Source: Clostridia bacterium
GTDB taxonomy: Bacteria > Bacillota > Clostridia > Oscillospirales > Acutalibacteraceae
Assembly: GCA_017438845.1 (NCBI GenBank)
Contig: JAFRUO010000030.1
Coordinates: forward strand, 1-35,023
Length of the DNA stretch: 35,023 nucleotides
Direction of reading: 5' to 3'
The notes under the pieces were generated by a model, which did no database searches, was not told the DNA's origin, and saw nothing but the letters and a program-made list of their open reading frames with translations. A program made the position numbers and the translations under genes. Positions 7,254-16,687 of the stretch are shown here, in pieces (the first letter of the stretch is position 1; the number at the start of each line of letters is the position of its first letter).

Positions 7254-8498
7254 ATGTCAAGACTTATAAAACTAACGGCTCTGCTTGTTGCGGCAATGCT
7301 TGTTCTTTCCTCCTGCGGCTTGGAGGGGGAGCGTGAAGAAATAACGCAGCCCGAGCAGGCTACGCAGAAAATATATACCGTCATCCCTTCGGACAGAGAG
7401 CTTATTAAGGCGGTCTGGCTGAATTATGAGGAAATCGGCGCTATGTCGTCGGGCGGCGAAGAAGGCTTCCGAAAGAATGTCGACTCGGCGTTTTCAAAAA
7501 TAAAGCAAGCAGGCTTTAACAGGGTGATTGCCCACGTCAGAGCCTTTTCCGACGCCTTTTACCCCTCAGGGCTTTTTCCGTTCAGCAAGTATCTTTCGGG
7601 CACTCAGGGTGCGGACCCCGGTTTTGACGCTCTGAAAATAATGACCGAAGCGGCGCACGCTCATTCGCTTAAAATAGACGCGTGGATAAATCCGTACAGA
7701 GTGTCCTATGACAGCAACCCGTCACACCTTTATAATGGAAGCCCTGCCTTTAAATACCTGCAAAGCGACAGGGAAAGGGGCAACGTGATTGTGCTTGAAG
7801 GCGGTATATTTTACAACCCTGCAAGCACCGAGGTAAGAAGGCTTATCCTTGACGGGATAAGGGAAATAATTGACGGCTACAACGTTGACGGAATACACTT
7901 TGACGACTACTTTTATCCGTCAAAAGAGCCGGCTATCGACCTTGCACAGTACAACGCTTACCGTGCGGCAGGAGGAAAGCTTTCTCAGGACAACTGGAGA
8001 AGGGAAAACGTAAACGCACTTATCAGCGGAGTTTACTCGCTTTTAAAGCAGAAAAGCCCTCAGCTTGTTTTCTCCGTAAGTCCCGGAGGGGATATAGAGA
8101 AAAACTATTACGACTACTATGCCGACGTTGCGTTGTGGAGTACGCGTTCGGGCTATGTTGACGTTATTATGCCTCAACTCTACTACGGCTTTTATAACGG
8201 ACATCTGCCCTTTGAAAAAACGCTTGAAGGCTGGATTTCGCTTGCAAAAAGCAGTGAAGTAAAGCTTTGCATAGGGCTTGCCTTTTACAAATGCGGTACC
8301 GTTGACGAGTTTGCGGGCGAGGGCAGGGACGAGTGGACGCAGTACACGAATATTTTACAGCGACAGCTTCAGATTATAAAGCTAAAGCCCGACTGCGACG
8401 GCTTTGCGGCTTATTCATATTCGCATATTTTCTCCGACAGCTTAAATCCCATTGCACGTCAGGAGCTTGAATATGCGCTTGAGGAAATTTTAAACTGA
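7254..8498 (+). CDS. GHL10/DUF187-type glycoside hydrolase lipoprotein
   Basis: A 414-aa surface lipoprotein of the glycosyl-hydrolase-like 10 family (PF02638, YngK-like). The signal peptide ends in LSSC with lipidated C21. The TIM-barrel family motifs are clear: KAVWLNYEEIG near residue 50, DAWINPYRVS near 143, and DGIHFDDYFYPS near 216. SPGGDIEKNY and MPQLYYGFYNG follow further on. Some relatives have been linked to cell-envelope polysaccharide; the substrate here is unknown. The start at 7254 is chosen since AGGTG precedes it and it gives a clean signal peptide; an upstream ATG at 7224 adds ten residues without a ribosome site. The amidase gene follows after 16 bases, so the two are probably co-transcribed. 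Confidence 0.88.
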   Translation: MSRLIKLTALLVAAMLVLSSCGLEGEREEITQPEQATQKIYTVIPSDRELIKAVWLNYEEIGAMSSGGEEGFRKNVDSAFSKIKQAGFNRVIAHVRAFSDAFYPSGLFPFSKYLSGTQGADPGFDALKIMTEAAHAHSLKIDAWINPYRVSYDSNPSHLYNGSPAFKYLQSDRERGNVIVLEGGIFYNPASTEVRRLILDGIREIIDGYNVDGIHFDDYFYPSKEPAIDLAQYNAYRAAGGKLSQDNWRRENVNALISGVYSLLKQKSPQLVFSVSPGGDIEKNYYDYYADVALWSTRSGYVDVIMPQLYYGFYNGHLPFEKTLEGWISLAKSSEVKLCIGLAFYKCGTVDEFAGEGRDEWTQYTNILQRQLQIIKLKPDCDGFAAYSYSHIFSDSLNPIARQELEYALEEILN

Positions 8499-8514
8499 AA
8501 CCCCGGAGACAAAA

Positions 8515-10293
8515 ATGCAGAAAAGAGAAGGACACAAAAGAATAATACCGATAATTATTTCGCTTGTGCTTACGCTTGCTATCCTCGCTGAGGATATGCT
8601 GGTGCTTGTACTTACGGAGCAGGTATACAAAATCAAAAACGGCGAGCGCAATACCCTGCTTGAGCGTTTTCTTGACAACGATAATTACAGCTATATAAAG
8701 GATAAAAGCTTTAAAATAATTAAAGAGGTCGAGCCGTACAACAACCTTGAGGTCGAAGCGGAAACGGTAATCAACGTATCCGCCGTCGCCTTAAAGGACA
8801 GCGAGCTTTACGCCGTAATAAACGGTGTGAAAATCGTGCTCACTCCCGGCGAAATTAAGGACGAGCTTCAGATTTATACGGGGCAGTACGTCACGCCGTC
8901 AGCCTCCTCGGAAAAATACAGCGTAGGCAAAATGAGAGTTTTTTCTCAGCACAAAAACGATTATGAGGAGTTTAAGGGCGGCGAAATAATAATTAAGCCT
9001 TATATCGGTGACGCTCAGTTTATCTATAACGGCGAAACGGGCTATACCGTCCCCGAAACCGACGAAAACAACACCGTGCTTTATATGTCGCCTCAGACCG
9101 ACTACGGGCTCGGCAGGGCGAAGATGTGCATCTTTGTAAAAAACCATGCCGAAACGGCTCCCTCGTCAACGGGCGACGACCGTTCAAACCCGAGGTTTAC
9201 GCCTCAGCTTCACGGCACGTTTGACTATGTTACGGGAGAGTTTAAAAAGGGAGAAAACGATTATTACACTCTTCTGTCGGGCGTGATTACCAAAAAGGAA
9301 AACGTTCAGGTCTTTGACGGCTATGTGCTTCCCAACAACTCCGTAGCCTCCTTTGACTCCGTCACCGCGTCGGGTTATACGAACGCCGTTGTCACCACGG
9401 GGTGGAAGGTTCCCGTCAACTGCGACTTTAAGCCGCAGGCATACTATCAGGGCTATAACGGACGTATTTTCAACGTGAATGAGTTTAACAGCCCCTTCTT
9501 TGACGTAACGTTTAAATACACAAATTCCGCCACGGGAAGCTTTGATTTCCCGCAAAGCGGAGTCGTAAGCCATGCCGAGTGGATTAATGTCGGGGAAAAC
9601 GGCACAACCACGCTGAGAATATATCTGCGTGACGCACACAAATTCTACGGCTACCGTCTTTTCTACGGGACGGACAACCGCCTGGTAATAAGCGTTAAGG
9701 AGAAATTCGACATAGCCTCGCCGCACGTTGTGCTTGACCCCGGTCACGGAGGAAGCGACTGCGGAGCAATCGCCGTAAACGGTACATACGAAGCCAATGT
9801 AAATATAAGCATAGCCCTCAGGGCAAAGGCGATGCTTGAAGGCTTCGGCTACAGGGTTACAATTCTCAGGACCGACAACAGCTATATTTCTCTTGACGAT
9901 AGGCAGGAGGCGGCAAGAAATATAGGCGGCGATATTTTTGTTGCAATTCACAACAATTCCTCACCGCATCCCGAGCTCAGCGGCACGGAGGTTTACTATT
10001 ATCGCGCTTACTCACAACCGCTTGCGAAGGCGATTCATTCACGCCTTGCCGTTACCTGGCAGACGGTTTACGCAAATATGCCCGATATGCGTCAGAAGGT
10101 GATTGCCGCTGACGGCGGAGTCAGGTTTTACCCCTTCCACGTCACAAGGGTGGAGGAGTGTCCGGCGGTGCTTGTCGAGTGCGGATACCTTTCCAACGAG
10201 GTCGAGGCAGGGCTCCTCTGCACCGAGGAAATTCAGCAATATATGGCTCAGTCCGTAGCGCTCGGAATCAACGATTATTTTAACAATATGTAA
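8515..10293 (+). CDS. N-acetylmuramoyl-L-alanine amidase (Amidase_3)
   Basis: A 592-aa membrane-anchored wall hydrolase that cuts the bond between muramic acid and the stem peptide. A single N-terminal membrane helix (about residues 13-32) places the rest outside. Residues ~35-400 are a large region with little recognisable homology, perhaps wall-binding. From residue ~403 the zinc amidase fold is plain. HVVLDPGHGG supplies the first histidine, YEANVN the glutamate, FVAIHNNSS the second histidine, and VLVECGYLSN the catalytic glutamate. All expected zinc and catalytic residues are present. A GGAG ribosome site lies seven bases before the ATG. It lies in one operon with the GHL10 lipoprotein. 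Confidence 0.92.
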   Translation: MQKREGHKRIIPIIISLVLTLAILAEDMLVLVLTEQVYKIKNGERNTLLERFLDNDNYSYIKDKSFKIIKEVEPYNNLEVEAETVINVSAVALKDSELYAVINGVKIVLTPGEIKDELQIYTGQYVTPSASSEKYSVGKMRVFSQHKNDYEEFKGGEIIIKPYIGDAQFIYNGETGYTVPETDENNTVLYMSPQTDYGLGRAKMCIFVKNHAETAPSSTGDDRSNPRFTPQLHGTFDYVTGEFKKGENDYYTLLSGVITKKENVQVFDGYVLPNNSVASFDSVTASGYTNAVVTTGWKVPVNCDFKPQAYYQGYNGRIFNVNEFNSPFFDVTFKYTNSATGSFDFPQSGVVSHAEWINVGENGTTTLRIYLRDAHKFYGYRLFYGTDNRLVISVKEKFDIASPHVVLDPGHGGSDCGAIAVNGTYEANVNISIALRAKAMLEGFGYRVTILRTDNSYISLDDRQEAARNIGGDIFVAIHNNSSPHPELSGTEVYYYRAYSQPLAKAIHSRLAVTWQTVYANMPDMRQKVIAADGGVRFYPFHVTRVEECPAVLVECGYLSNEVEAGLLCTEEIQQYMAQSVALGINDYFNNM

Positions 10294-10310
10294 ATACCAA
10301 CATAAACCAT

Positions 10311-10339
10311 TTGTTTTTTGTTGCGTTTTGTGTTATAAT
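10311..10339 (+). promoter_or_regulatory. Promoter of the SLH glucosaminidase gene
   Basis: TTGTTT (10311-10316), a 17-base spacer and a perfect TATAAT (10334-10339) with an upstream TG (extended -10). Transcription should begin near 10346, about 23 bases before the start codon. Confidence 0.8.
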
Positions 10340-10368
10340 TAATTTTACTTAACAAAAAAAGGAAAGGA

Positions 10369-12786
10369 ATGATGTGTTTGCATATTAGAAAGCTAATAAG
10401 TATTTTACTAATCATAACTCTCTTTGTTTCGTTAGTTTCAATTGCTTCCTATGCCGTAACAGGTACGGTTAACGGTACCGACGGCTCGCTTAATATGAGG
10501 ACGGGGCCGGGCACGAGCTACGGTCTTGTACGCGCAATTCCCAACGGCACCAAGGTTGAAATTCTGGCTACCAGCGGCAACTGGTACAAGGTCAGCTGTA
10601 CCGTTGACGGTAATTCGTACACGGGCTATATGTCGGCAAACTATATAATCACCGACAACGGCGGCAGCAGCTATGCCGTAAATGTTCCGTCAATTTACTC
10701 AACCTACATAAATCAGGTCAAAGCGGAGCATCCGAACTGGCAGTTTAAGTTTTTATATACAGGTATTGAATGGTCAGACCTTGTCACGGCTCAGGTACAA
10801 AAGGGTATGAATGTCGTCACAAGCGCAACTAACCCGATTTCCTTTAGGTCGACCTCGGTTAACTTTTCGGGCAACACCTCAAGCTATACCTACACCTTAA
10901 TTGAAAGACCGTCTTGGTATCAGGCTCACGGTCAGGTTATTCAGCATTATCTTGACCCGAGAAACTTTATTACCGACACCTCGGTTTTCCAGTTTGAGCA
11001 GTTGGCATACGACTCGTCGGTTCACACGCTTTCGGGTGTTCAGGCTATTCTTAAAGGCACCTTTATGGACAACAAGAAAATCACCACCACCGAGGGCACT
11101 CAGCTTACATACGCCGAGGTGTTTATGAAGGCGGCTCAGACCTATAATGTTTCGCCTTATCACCTTGCCGCAAGAGTAGTGCAGGAGGTCGGCACTCAGG
11201 GTAGCAGCACCACAAAGGGTCCGATATACAACTTCTACAACATCGGCGCTAACACAGGCGCCGCAGACGGACTTCGCTGGGCTCAGAACGGGACAACCTA
11301 CTGGCGCCCGTGGGACACGCCGTATAAATCGATTATGGGCGGTGCGCAGTACATTTCCGCAGGCTATATCAGCGCCGGTCAGTCTACACTTTACACTCAG
11401 AAGTTTGACATAATCGCAAGGGGCGGTTATTTTAACCATCAGTATATGTCGAACGTTCAGGCGCCCTACACCGAGTCAAAGAATGTTTATAAGGCATATA
11501 TGAAAATGGGTATTCTTGAGTCAAACTTTGTCTTTGTAATTCCCGTATACAACAATATGCCGTCGCAGGTTTGCGCTCTTCCCGAGCGTTCCAACATCCC
11601 GAATATGGCGAAGGACACCGACGGGCTTTACTACGCCACACGCATTTATCCCGACGTTACCGACCAGGCTTGGTACTATGAAGCGGTTAAATACTGCAAG
11701 GAAAACGAGATTTTCACCGGCTACAGCAACGGCAATTTCGGGCCTAATGACAAAATTCTTCGTCAGGACTTCGCTATTCTTATGGCGAGGATAGCAGGCG
11801 GAAACCTGCCGAAATATCAGAGCGCCGCAGGCTCGTTCCCCGACGTTAAGTCAGGCGCATACTATACGCCGAGCGTTCTCTGGGCAAATGATTTCGGCGT
11901 GCTTTCGGGCTACCAGAACGGCAGGTTCGGCACGGGCGACCCGATTACGAGAGAGCAGATTTGTACCATGCTCTACAATTACGCAAAGTCCACCTTTAAC
12001 GATATGAGCCTCAGCCGAACGGAAAGCGCAATTCTTACCAAGTATTCCGACGCAAGGCAGATAAGCTCCTTTGCGAGGACGGCGATCGCCTGGTGTATCG
12101 ACATCGGCGTAATTTCGGGCAAGGACGCATATCATCTTGCCCCCACTGCCACCGCCACGAGGGCGGAAATCGCCTCGATTATGCAGAGGGCGGTTGAAAG
12201 CGGGATGAAATACGAGGGCTACGCCGATGTGGCTCCCGGCTCAAAGTATTACGACGCAATTCAGTACTGCACGCATAAGCATTTCTTCTCCGGCAACGAG
12301 GACGGCAAATTCCTGCCCGGTATTTCAATTCAGCGTCAGGACTTTGTCGTGGTGCTTTCAAATGCGGCTAACGTTGACGTTGCGGCGTATGCGAACAAAG
12401 ACGGCGGCTTCAGCGATGTTGCGGTTAATTCCTATTATTCCTCGGCTATTTCCTGGGCAGCCGAAAACAAGATTGTTTCGGGCTATCAGGACGGCAGGTT
12501 CGGCGTAGGCGATTCGCTTACAAGGCAGAGCATTTGCGTCATTCTTTACAGGTATACCCAAAATCAGGGCAAGAGTGTCAGAATTAACGACGCAATTGAC
12601 GACATAATCTCGACCTATCCCGACGCCGACAGCATTGATTTTGAGGCGCAGACCGCCGCCGCATGGTGCATTGAAAACAATATTGTTCAGGGTAACGCCG
12701 AAGGAAACTTCGGACCTAAGGAGCCTGTTTCAAGGGGCGAAATAGCCTATATGCTCATGCGTATGTGCGAGATGAATATATTCTGA
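10369..12786 (+). CDS. SH3b, glucosaminidase and six-SLH surface autolysin
   Basis: An 805-aa secreted peptidoglycan hydrolase. A signal peptide (about 1-29) is followed by a bacterial SH3 domain (31-95, with LNMRTGPGTSYG). Residues ~170-400 form a glucosaminidase (GH73-like) domain that would cut the glycan strand. The probable catalytic glutamate is in ARVVQEVGTQG near residue 269. From ~427 to the end there are six SLH repeats, starting at about 427, 488, 560, 617, 680 and 745. Each has the pattern Y-P/S-D-V/A...WA...GY..G.FGP.....R. The third and fourth repeats are the most diverged. SLH domains bind secondary wall polymers and usually come in threes, so this looks like a doubled trimer. 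Two ATGs (10369 and 10372) are possible starts. It is a single-gene unit with its own promoter and terminator. Confidence 0.92.
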   Translation: MMCLHIRKLISILLIITLFVSLVSIASYAVTGTVNGTDGSLNMRTGPGTSYGLVRAIPNGTKVEILATSGNWYKVSCTVDGNSYTGYMSANYIITDNGGSSYAVNVPSIYSTYINQVKAEHPNWQFKFLYTGIEWSDLVTAQVQKGMNVVTSATNPISFRSTSVNFSGNTSSYTYTLIERPSWYQAHGQVIQHYLDPRNFITDTSVFQFEQLAYDSSVHTLSGVQAILKGTFMDNKKITTTEGTQLTYAEVFMKAAQTYNVSPYHLAARVVQEVGTQGSSTTKGPIYNFYNIGANTGAADGLRWAQNGTTYWRPWDTPYKSIMGGAQYISAGYISAGQSTLYTQKFDIIARGGYFNHQYMSNVQAPYTESKNVYKAYMKMGILESNFVFVIPVYNNMPSQVCALPERSNIPNMAKDTDGLYYATRIYPDVTDQAWYYEAVKYCKENEIFTGYSNGNFGPNDKILRQDFAILMARIAGGNLPKYQSAAGSFPDVKSGAYYTPSVLWANDFGVLSGYQNGRFGTGDPITREQICTMLYNYAKSTFNDMSLSRTESAILTKYSDARQISSFARTAIAWCIDIGVISGKDAYHLAPTATATRAEIASIMQRAVESGMKYEGYADVAPGSKYYDAIQYCTHKHFFSGNEDGKFLPGISIQRQDFVVVLSNAANVDVAAYANKDGGFSDVAVNSYYSSAISWAAENKIVSGYQDGRFGVGDSLTRQSICVILYRYTQNQGKSVRINDAIDDIISTYPDADSIDFEAQTAAAWCIENNIVQGNAEGNFGPKEPVSRGEIAYMLMRMCEMNIF

Positions 12787-12805
12787 TTTAAAACAGATAT
12801 AATAA

Positions 12806-12841
12806 AAACAGCACCCGAGTTTAAATCGGGTGCTTGTTTTT
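12806..12841 (+). terminator. Intrinsic terminator of the SLH glucosaminidase
   Basis: GCACCCGA pairs with TCGGGTGC around a GTTTAAA loop, flanked by AACA/TGTT and followed by TTTTT. It also lies just past the convergent rex stop. Confidence 0.88.
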
Positions 12842-12856
12842 ATGCCTTTTAAGGCT

Positions 12857-13492
12857 TTACTTTAAATTGTTGATTCTGTAGCTTAACATCATTAAGCTGT
12901 CCGAAAGGTGGACGTTTTCAACGGCAACGTCGGGATAATTGTTTGCAATATCGTAGTGGCTGAAATTCCAGAAGCCCTTGATTCCGAGGGGAATGAGCTC
13001 CTCGATTATATCCTTGGCGTTTTCGCTCGGAATACACAGCACAGCGACAACGGGGGAGTTATCCCTGCAGAAGTTATACATTCCGCTTATGTGCCTTATC
13101 GGGATGTTTCTTACAAGCTGACCTGCGAGCGCCTCGTTTTTGTCGAAGATACCGATAAGGTTAAAGCCTCTCTGCTCAAACGACATATGCGTTGCTATGG
13201 CTTTTCCGAGGTTGCCTGCGCCGATAAGTATCGCCTTGATGTTGTTGTCAACACCGAGAATTTTACCGATTTCTCTGTAAAGCTGCTCTACATTGTAGCC
13301 GTAGCCCTGCTGACCGAAGCCGCCGAAGCAGTTTAAGTCCTGCCTTATCTGCGAGGCGGTAAAGCCCATTCTCTTTGAAAGCTCGCCCGAAGAAATACGA
13401 ACTATACCGGATTTTTTCAGCTCGCCCAGAAAACGGTAATATCTCGGAAGTCTTTTAATTACGGAAACGGAAACGTTTGTATTTCCCGCCAT
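12857..13492 (-). CDS. rex: Redox-sensing transcriptional repressor Rex
   Basis: A 211-aa repressor that senses the NADH/NAD ratio and lets go of DNA when NADH is high. Residues ~1-75 are the winged helix (LSKRMGFTASQIRQDLNCFGGFGQQGYGYNV is nearly canonical). Residues ~80-200 are the Rossmann fold with the dinucleotide loop IGAGNLGKA and the closing HLSDSLMMLSYR region. The start at 13492 is chosen because AGGTGA lies five bases before it; an in-frame GTG at 13501 would swallow part of that site. It is the last gene of the aconitase/isocitrate dehydrogenase operon, 10 bases after icd. Two palindromes at the operon promoter resemble the Rex box, so self-regulation is likely. Confidence 0.95.
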   Translation of the reverse strand: MAGNTNVSVSVIKRLPRYYRFLGELKKSGIVRISSGELSKRMGFTASQIRQDLNCFGGFGQQGYGYNVEQLYREIGKILGVDNNIKAILIGAGNLGKAIATHMSFEQRGFNLIGIFDKNEALAGQLVRNIPIRHISGMYNFCRDNSPVVAVLCIPSENAKDIIEELIPLGIKGFWNFSHYDIANNYPDVAVENVHLSDSLMMLSYRINNLK

Positions 13493-13502
13493 TTCAATCA
13501 CC

Positions 13503-14672
13503 TCACTGTGAAAGCTTTTTAACTGTTTCCATTACATAATCGCCGAACTCGGAACAGGTTGCTCCGTCGTCACGTCCGGTAATTTTAAGCCTGCAATCCT
13601 CAAACATACAGTAGTCAAGAGCCTTTTCAAGCAAATCCGCCTTGTCCTGTCTGCCGATGTGCGAAAGCAGCATTACGCTTGCGCGAAGCATTGAGCAGGG
13701 GTCTGCGTACTTGCCTCTGCCTTCCTTAATCATTCTCGGAGCGGAGCCGTGAATAGCCTCAAACATTGCGTATTTTTTGCCGAGGTTTGCGCTGCCTGCG
13801 GTGCCGACGCCGCCCTGGAATTCAGCCGCCTCGTCCGTAAGAATATCGCCGTAGAGGTTGGGAAGAATGAAAACCTTGAAGTCTTTTCTTCTCTTTTCGT
13901 CGATAAGCTTTGCGGTCGTGATGTCAATATACCACTCGTCTGTCGTGATTTCGGGGTATTCCTCGCCGACCTTTTTGCAGATGTTGAGGAATTTGCCGTC
14001 TGTGGTCTTGATAACGTTTGCCTTGTTTATAATTGATACTCTGTCCTTGTGATTCTTTCGTGCGTACTCGTAAGCAATTCTTGCAATTCTCTCGCTGCCC
14101 TCGCTGGTGGTAACGACAAAGTCAAACGAAAGGTCGTCGTCAACATTGACGCCTTTGGAGCCTACGGCGTATGCGCCCTCGGTGTTCTCACGGAAGAAGG
14201 TCCAGTCAATGCCTTTTTCCGGGACCTTTACGGGACGGACGTTTGCGAACAAATCAAGAGCCTTTCTCATTGCGACGTTGGCGCTTTCGATGTTGGGCAT
14301 ACCGTCGCCTGCCTGGGGGGTTGTGGTCGGACCCTTGAGGATAACGTGGCACTTTTTAAGCTCTGCTAAAACGTCGTCGGGGATAGCCTGCATATGCTCA
14401 ATACGGTTTTCAATCGTAAGGCCGTCGATAACCTTGAACTCAACCTTGCCTGCCTTAACGTCGTCGGCGAGCATATACTCAAGCACCCTTGCCGATTCCT
14501 TTGTGATAATCGGGCCAATGCCGTCGCCGCCGCAAACGCCGATTACGATTTTGTCAAGGCTGTCGTAGTCGATAAAATCCCTGTCAGCCTTAATACGGTC
14601 CGAGCGCTCTGCCTGCTCACGGACAAGAGCCTCGAATTTTTTGAGAGCTTCATGTAAATTCTGTTCAGTCAT
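13503..14672 (-). CDS. icd: Isocitrate dehydrogenase, isopropylmalate dehydrogenase family
   Basis: A 389-aa beta-decarboxylating dehydrogenase that converts isocitrate to 2-oxoglutarate. The substrate segment ESANVAMRKALDLFANVRPV holds the serine, asparagine and arginines that bind isocitrate. ENTEGAY is the conserved catalytic stretch, and DILTDEAAEFQGGVGTAGSANLG carries the metal-binding aspartates. FEAIHGSAP is the cofactor loop. The lack of the basic residues typical of NADP enzymes after that loop favours NAD, but this is inference. Related enzymes act on isopropylmalate or homoisocitrate; the aconitase neighbour makes isocitrate the best call. It begins 12 bases after aconitase, with a GGAGG site. 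Confidence 0.88.
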   Translation of the reverse strand: MTEQNLHEALKKFEALVREQAERSDRIKADRDFIDYDSLDKIVIGVCGGDGIGPIITKESARVLEYMLADDVKAGKVEFKVIDGLTIENRIEHMQAIPDDVLAELKKCHVILKGPTTTPQAGDGMPNIESANVAMRKALDLFANVRPVKVPEKGIDWTFFRENTEGAYAVGSKGVNVDDDLSFDFVVTTSEGSERIARIAYEYARKNHKDRVSIINKANVIKTTDGKFLNICKKVGEEYPEITTDEWYIDITTAKLIDEKRRKDFKVFILPNLYGDILTDEAAEFQGGVGTAGSANLGKKYAMFEAIHGSAPRMIKEGRGKYADPCSMLRASVMLLSHIGRQDKADLLEKALDYCMFEDCRLKITGRDDGATCSEFGDYVMETVKKLSQ

Positions 14673-14684
14673 AATAGTCCTCCG

Positions 14685-16616
14685 TTATATGTTTTCTCTT
14701 GTGTAGTTCAAAAGTCCGCCGTCAAGAATAATATCCTTCTGTCTTTGCGAGAGCTCATATTTAAGCTCGTACTTTTCACCCTTGGTAAGGTTTTCAAGAT
14801 AGGCGGTCTCATTGTTAATAATAGCTGTTTTTATTCCGTTAAGCGCAAGCTCGTCGCCTTGGTCGATTCTGTCATAGTCGTCTGCGTTTGCAAAGTTGAG
14901 GGGGAGTATGCCTGCGTTAATAAGGTTAGCGCAGTGGATTCTTGCAAAGGATTTTGTGATAACTGCTTTAATGCCGAGGTAAAGCGGAACAAGCGCGGCG
15001 TGCTCTCTTGACGAGCCCTGACCGTAGTTTGCGCCGCCGATGATGATACCCTTGCCCTCAGCCTTACATCTTTCGGCAAAATCCTTGTCGCATACCTGGA
15101 AGCAGAACTGCGAAAGGTGAGGGATGTTGCTTCTGTAAGGAAGTATCTTTGCGCCTGCGGGCATGATGTGATCTGTTGTGATGTCGTCGCCGACCTTGAG
15201 TATCGCCTTTGCAACAATGTCCTCGGGCATTTTAACCGTAGTCGGGAAGGGCTTGATGTTAGGCCCGTAAAGCACCTCAACGCTGTCTGCCTCTTCCTCG
15301 GAAGCAGGCATTTCAATCATATTGTCGTTAATGGTGAAGCGGTCGGGCATAGTGATTTTAAGCGGCTCGCCGTTTTCCCTGGGGTCGGTGAGAACGCCCG
15401 TTATTGCCGAAACCGCCGCAACCTCGGGGCTTACAAGGTAGATACCTGCGTCGGCAGTACCCGAACGGCCGAGGAAGTTACGGTTAAAGGTACGAAGCGA
15501 AATGCCTGCGGAGTTGGGCGACTGACCCATTCCTATGCACGGACCGCAAGCGCTTTCGAGTATCCTTGCGCCTGCGTTAATCATATCGGAAAGCGCGCCG
15601 TTTAGCGCAAGCATATTAAGCACTTGCTTTGAGCCGGGCGCAATTGAAAGGCTTACATTGGGGGCAACGGTTTTACCCTTGAGTATCGCCGCAACCTTGA
15701 GCATATCCATAAGAGATGAGTTTGTGCAGGAACCGATGCAGACCTGGTCGACCTTGATTTTGCCGATTTCGCTGACCTTTTTGACTCTGTCGGGCATGTG
15801 GGGCATTGCCGCCATAGGCTCAAGAGCCGAAAGATTGATTTCGATTGTTTCGTCATAAACTGCGTCGGGGTCGGCTTTAAGCTCCGTCCAGTCCTCTTCT
15901 CTTGACTGCGCCTTTAAAAATTCCCTTGTGATTTCGTCCGAGGGGAATACCGAGGTCGTAGCGCCGAGCTCTGCGCCCATGTTTGTGATTGTAGCTCTTT
16001 CGGGAACGGAAAGCGTCTTTACGCCTTCGCCCGTGTATTCGATAATTTTTCCCACGCCGCCCTTGACGGTGAGTATTCTGAGCACTTCAAGAATAACGTC
16101 CTTTGCCGCAACGTAGGGCGAAAGCTTGCCCGTAAGGTGAACGTTGACGATTTTGGGCATCGTGATGTAATATGTGCCGCCGCCCATTGCGACTGCGACA
16201 TCAAGTCCGCCTGCGCCCATTGCAAGCATACCGATTCCGCCGCCTGTCGGGGTGTGGCTGTCGGAGCCTATGAGCGTTTTGCCGGGCTTGCCGAAGCGTT
16301 CAAGGTGAACCTGGTGGCAGATGCCGTTACCGGGCCTTGAAAAACGGACGCCTCTTTTCTTAGCGACCGACTGAATAAAACGGTGGTCGTCGGCGTTTTC
16401 AAAGCCTGTCTGCAGGGTGTTGTGGTCAATATATGCAACCGAAAGCTCGGTCTTTACTCTTTTGACTCCCATGGCTTCAAACTCAAGGTACGCCATAGTG
16501 CCCGTAGCGTCCTGGGTGAGGGTCTGGTCAATTTTCAGACCGACCTCCGAGCCTGCCTTCATTTCGCCGCTTACAAGGTGTGAGCTTATAAGCTTTTGTG
16601 CAACGGTTAATCCCAT
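14685..16616 (-). CDS. acnA: Aconitate hydratase (aconitase)
   Basis: A 643-aa iron-sulfur enzyme that converts citrate to isocitrate. Three cysteines hold the 4Fe-4S cluster: one in GSCTNSS (about residue 298) and two in ACGPCIGMG (about residues 360-363). The substrate loop GSDSHTPTGGG lies near 118. The C-terminal swivel domain contains NYGQGSSREHAAL with the catalytic serine. The length matches the short clostridial aconitase, a fused LeuC/LeuD-like form, rather than the ~890-aa AcnA. A strong AAGGAGG site lies before the ATG. It is first in the acn-icd-rex operon. No citrate synthase gene is in the window. A homoaconitase-like role is possible but less likely. Confidence 0.9.
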   Translation of the reverse strand: MGLTVAQKLISSHLVSGEMKAGSEVGLKIDQTLTQDATGTMAYLEFEAMGVKRVKTELSVAYIDHNTLQTGFENADDHRFIQSVAKKRGVRFSRPGNGICHQVHLERFGKPGKTLIGSDSHTPTGGGIGMLAMGAGGLDVAVAMGGGTYYITMPKIVNVHLTGKLSPYVAAKDVILEVLRILTVKGGVGKIIEYTGEGVKTLSVPERATITNMGAELGATTSVFPSDEITREFLKAQSREEDWTELKADPDAVYDETIEINLSALEPMAAMPHMPDRVKKVSEIGKIKVDQVCIGSCTNSSLMDMLKVAAILKGKTVAPNVSLSIAPGSKQVLNMLALNGALSDMINAGARILESACGPCIGMGQSPNSAGISLRTFNRNFLGRSGTADAGIYLVSPEVAAVSAITGVLTDPRENGEPLKITMPDRFTINDNMIEMPASEEEADSVEVLYGPNIKPFPTTVKMPEDIVAKAILKVGDDITTDHIMPAGAKILPYRSNIPHLSQFCFQVCDKDFAERCKAEGKGIIIGGANYGQGSSREHAALVPLYLGIKAVITKSFARIHCANLINAGILPLNFANADDYDRIDQGDELALNGIKTAIINNETAYLENLTKGEKYELKYELSQRQKDIILDGGLLNYTRENI

Positions 16617-16634
16617 TAGGATACCTCCTTAAAC

Positions 16635-16653
16635 TTGTTTACTTTTTTAACAA
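16635..16653. promoter_or_regulatory. Second Rex-box-like palindrome near the transcription start
   Basis: Arms TTGTTTA and TTAACAA are separated by five bases. The usual Rex operator has the form TTGTTAA-n4-TTAACAA, so this copy is one base wider and has one mismatch. It lies directly downstream of the acn -10, where a bound repressor would block transcription. Confidence 0.45.
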
Positions 16654-16658
16654 TCTTT

Positions 16659-16687
16659 ATTTTATACTGTAAAAAGTAGTTTGTCAA
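16659..16687 (-). promoter_or_regulatory. Promoter of the acn-icd-rex operon
   Basis: On the minus strand a perfect TTGACA (16682-16687) and TAAAAT (16659-16664) are spaced by 17 bases. The predicted start near 16652 gives a leader of about 36 bases. Confidence 0.8.

Noticed and set aside
9184..9951. 255-residue minus-strand frame inside the amidase gene
   Set aside because: It lies wholly opposite a gene with clear catalytic motifs, has no family pattern or ribosome site, and is a codon-bias shadow.
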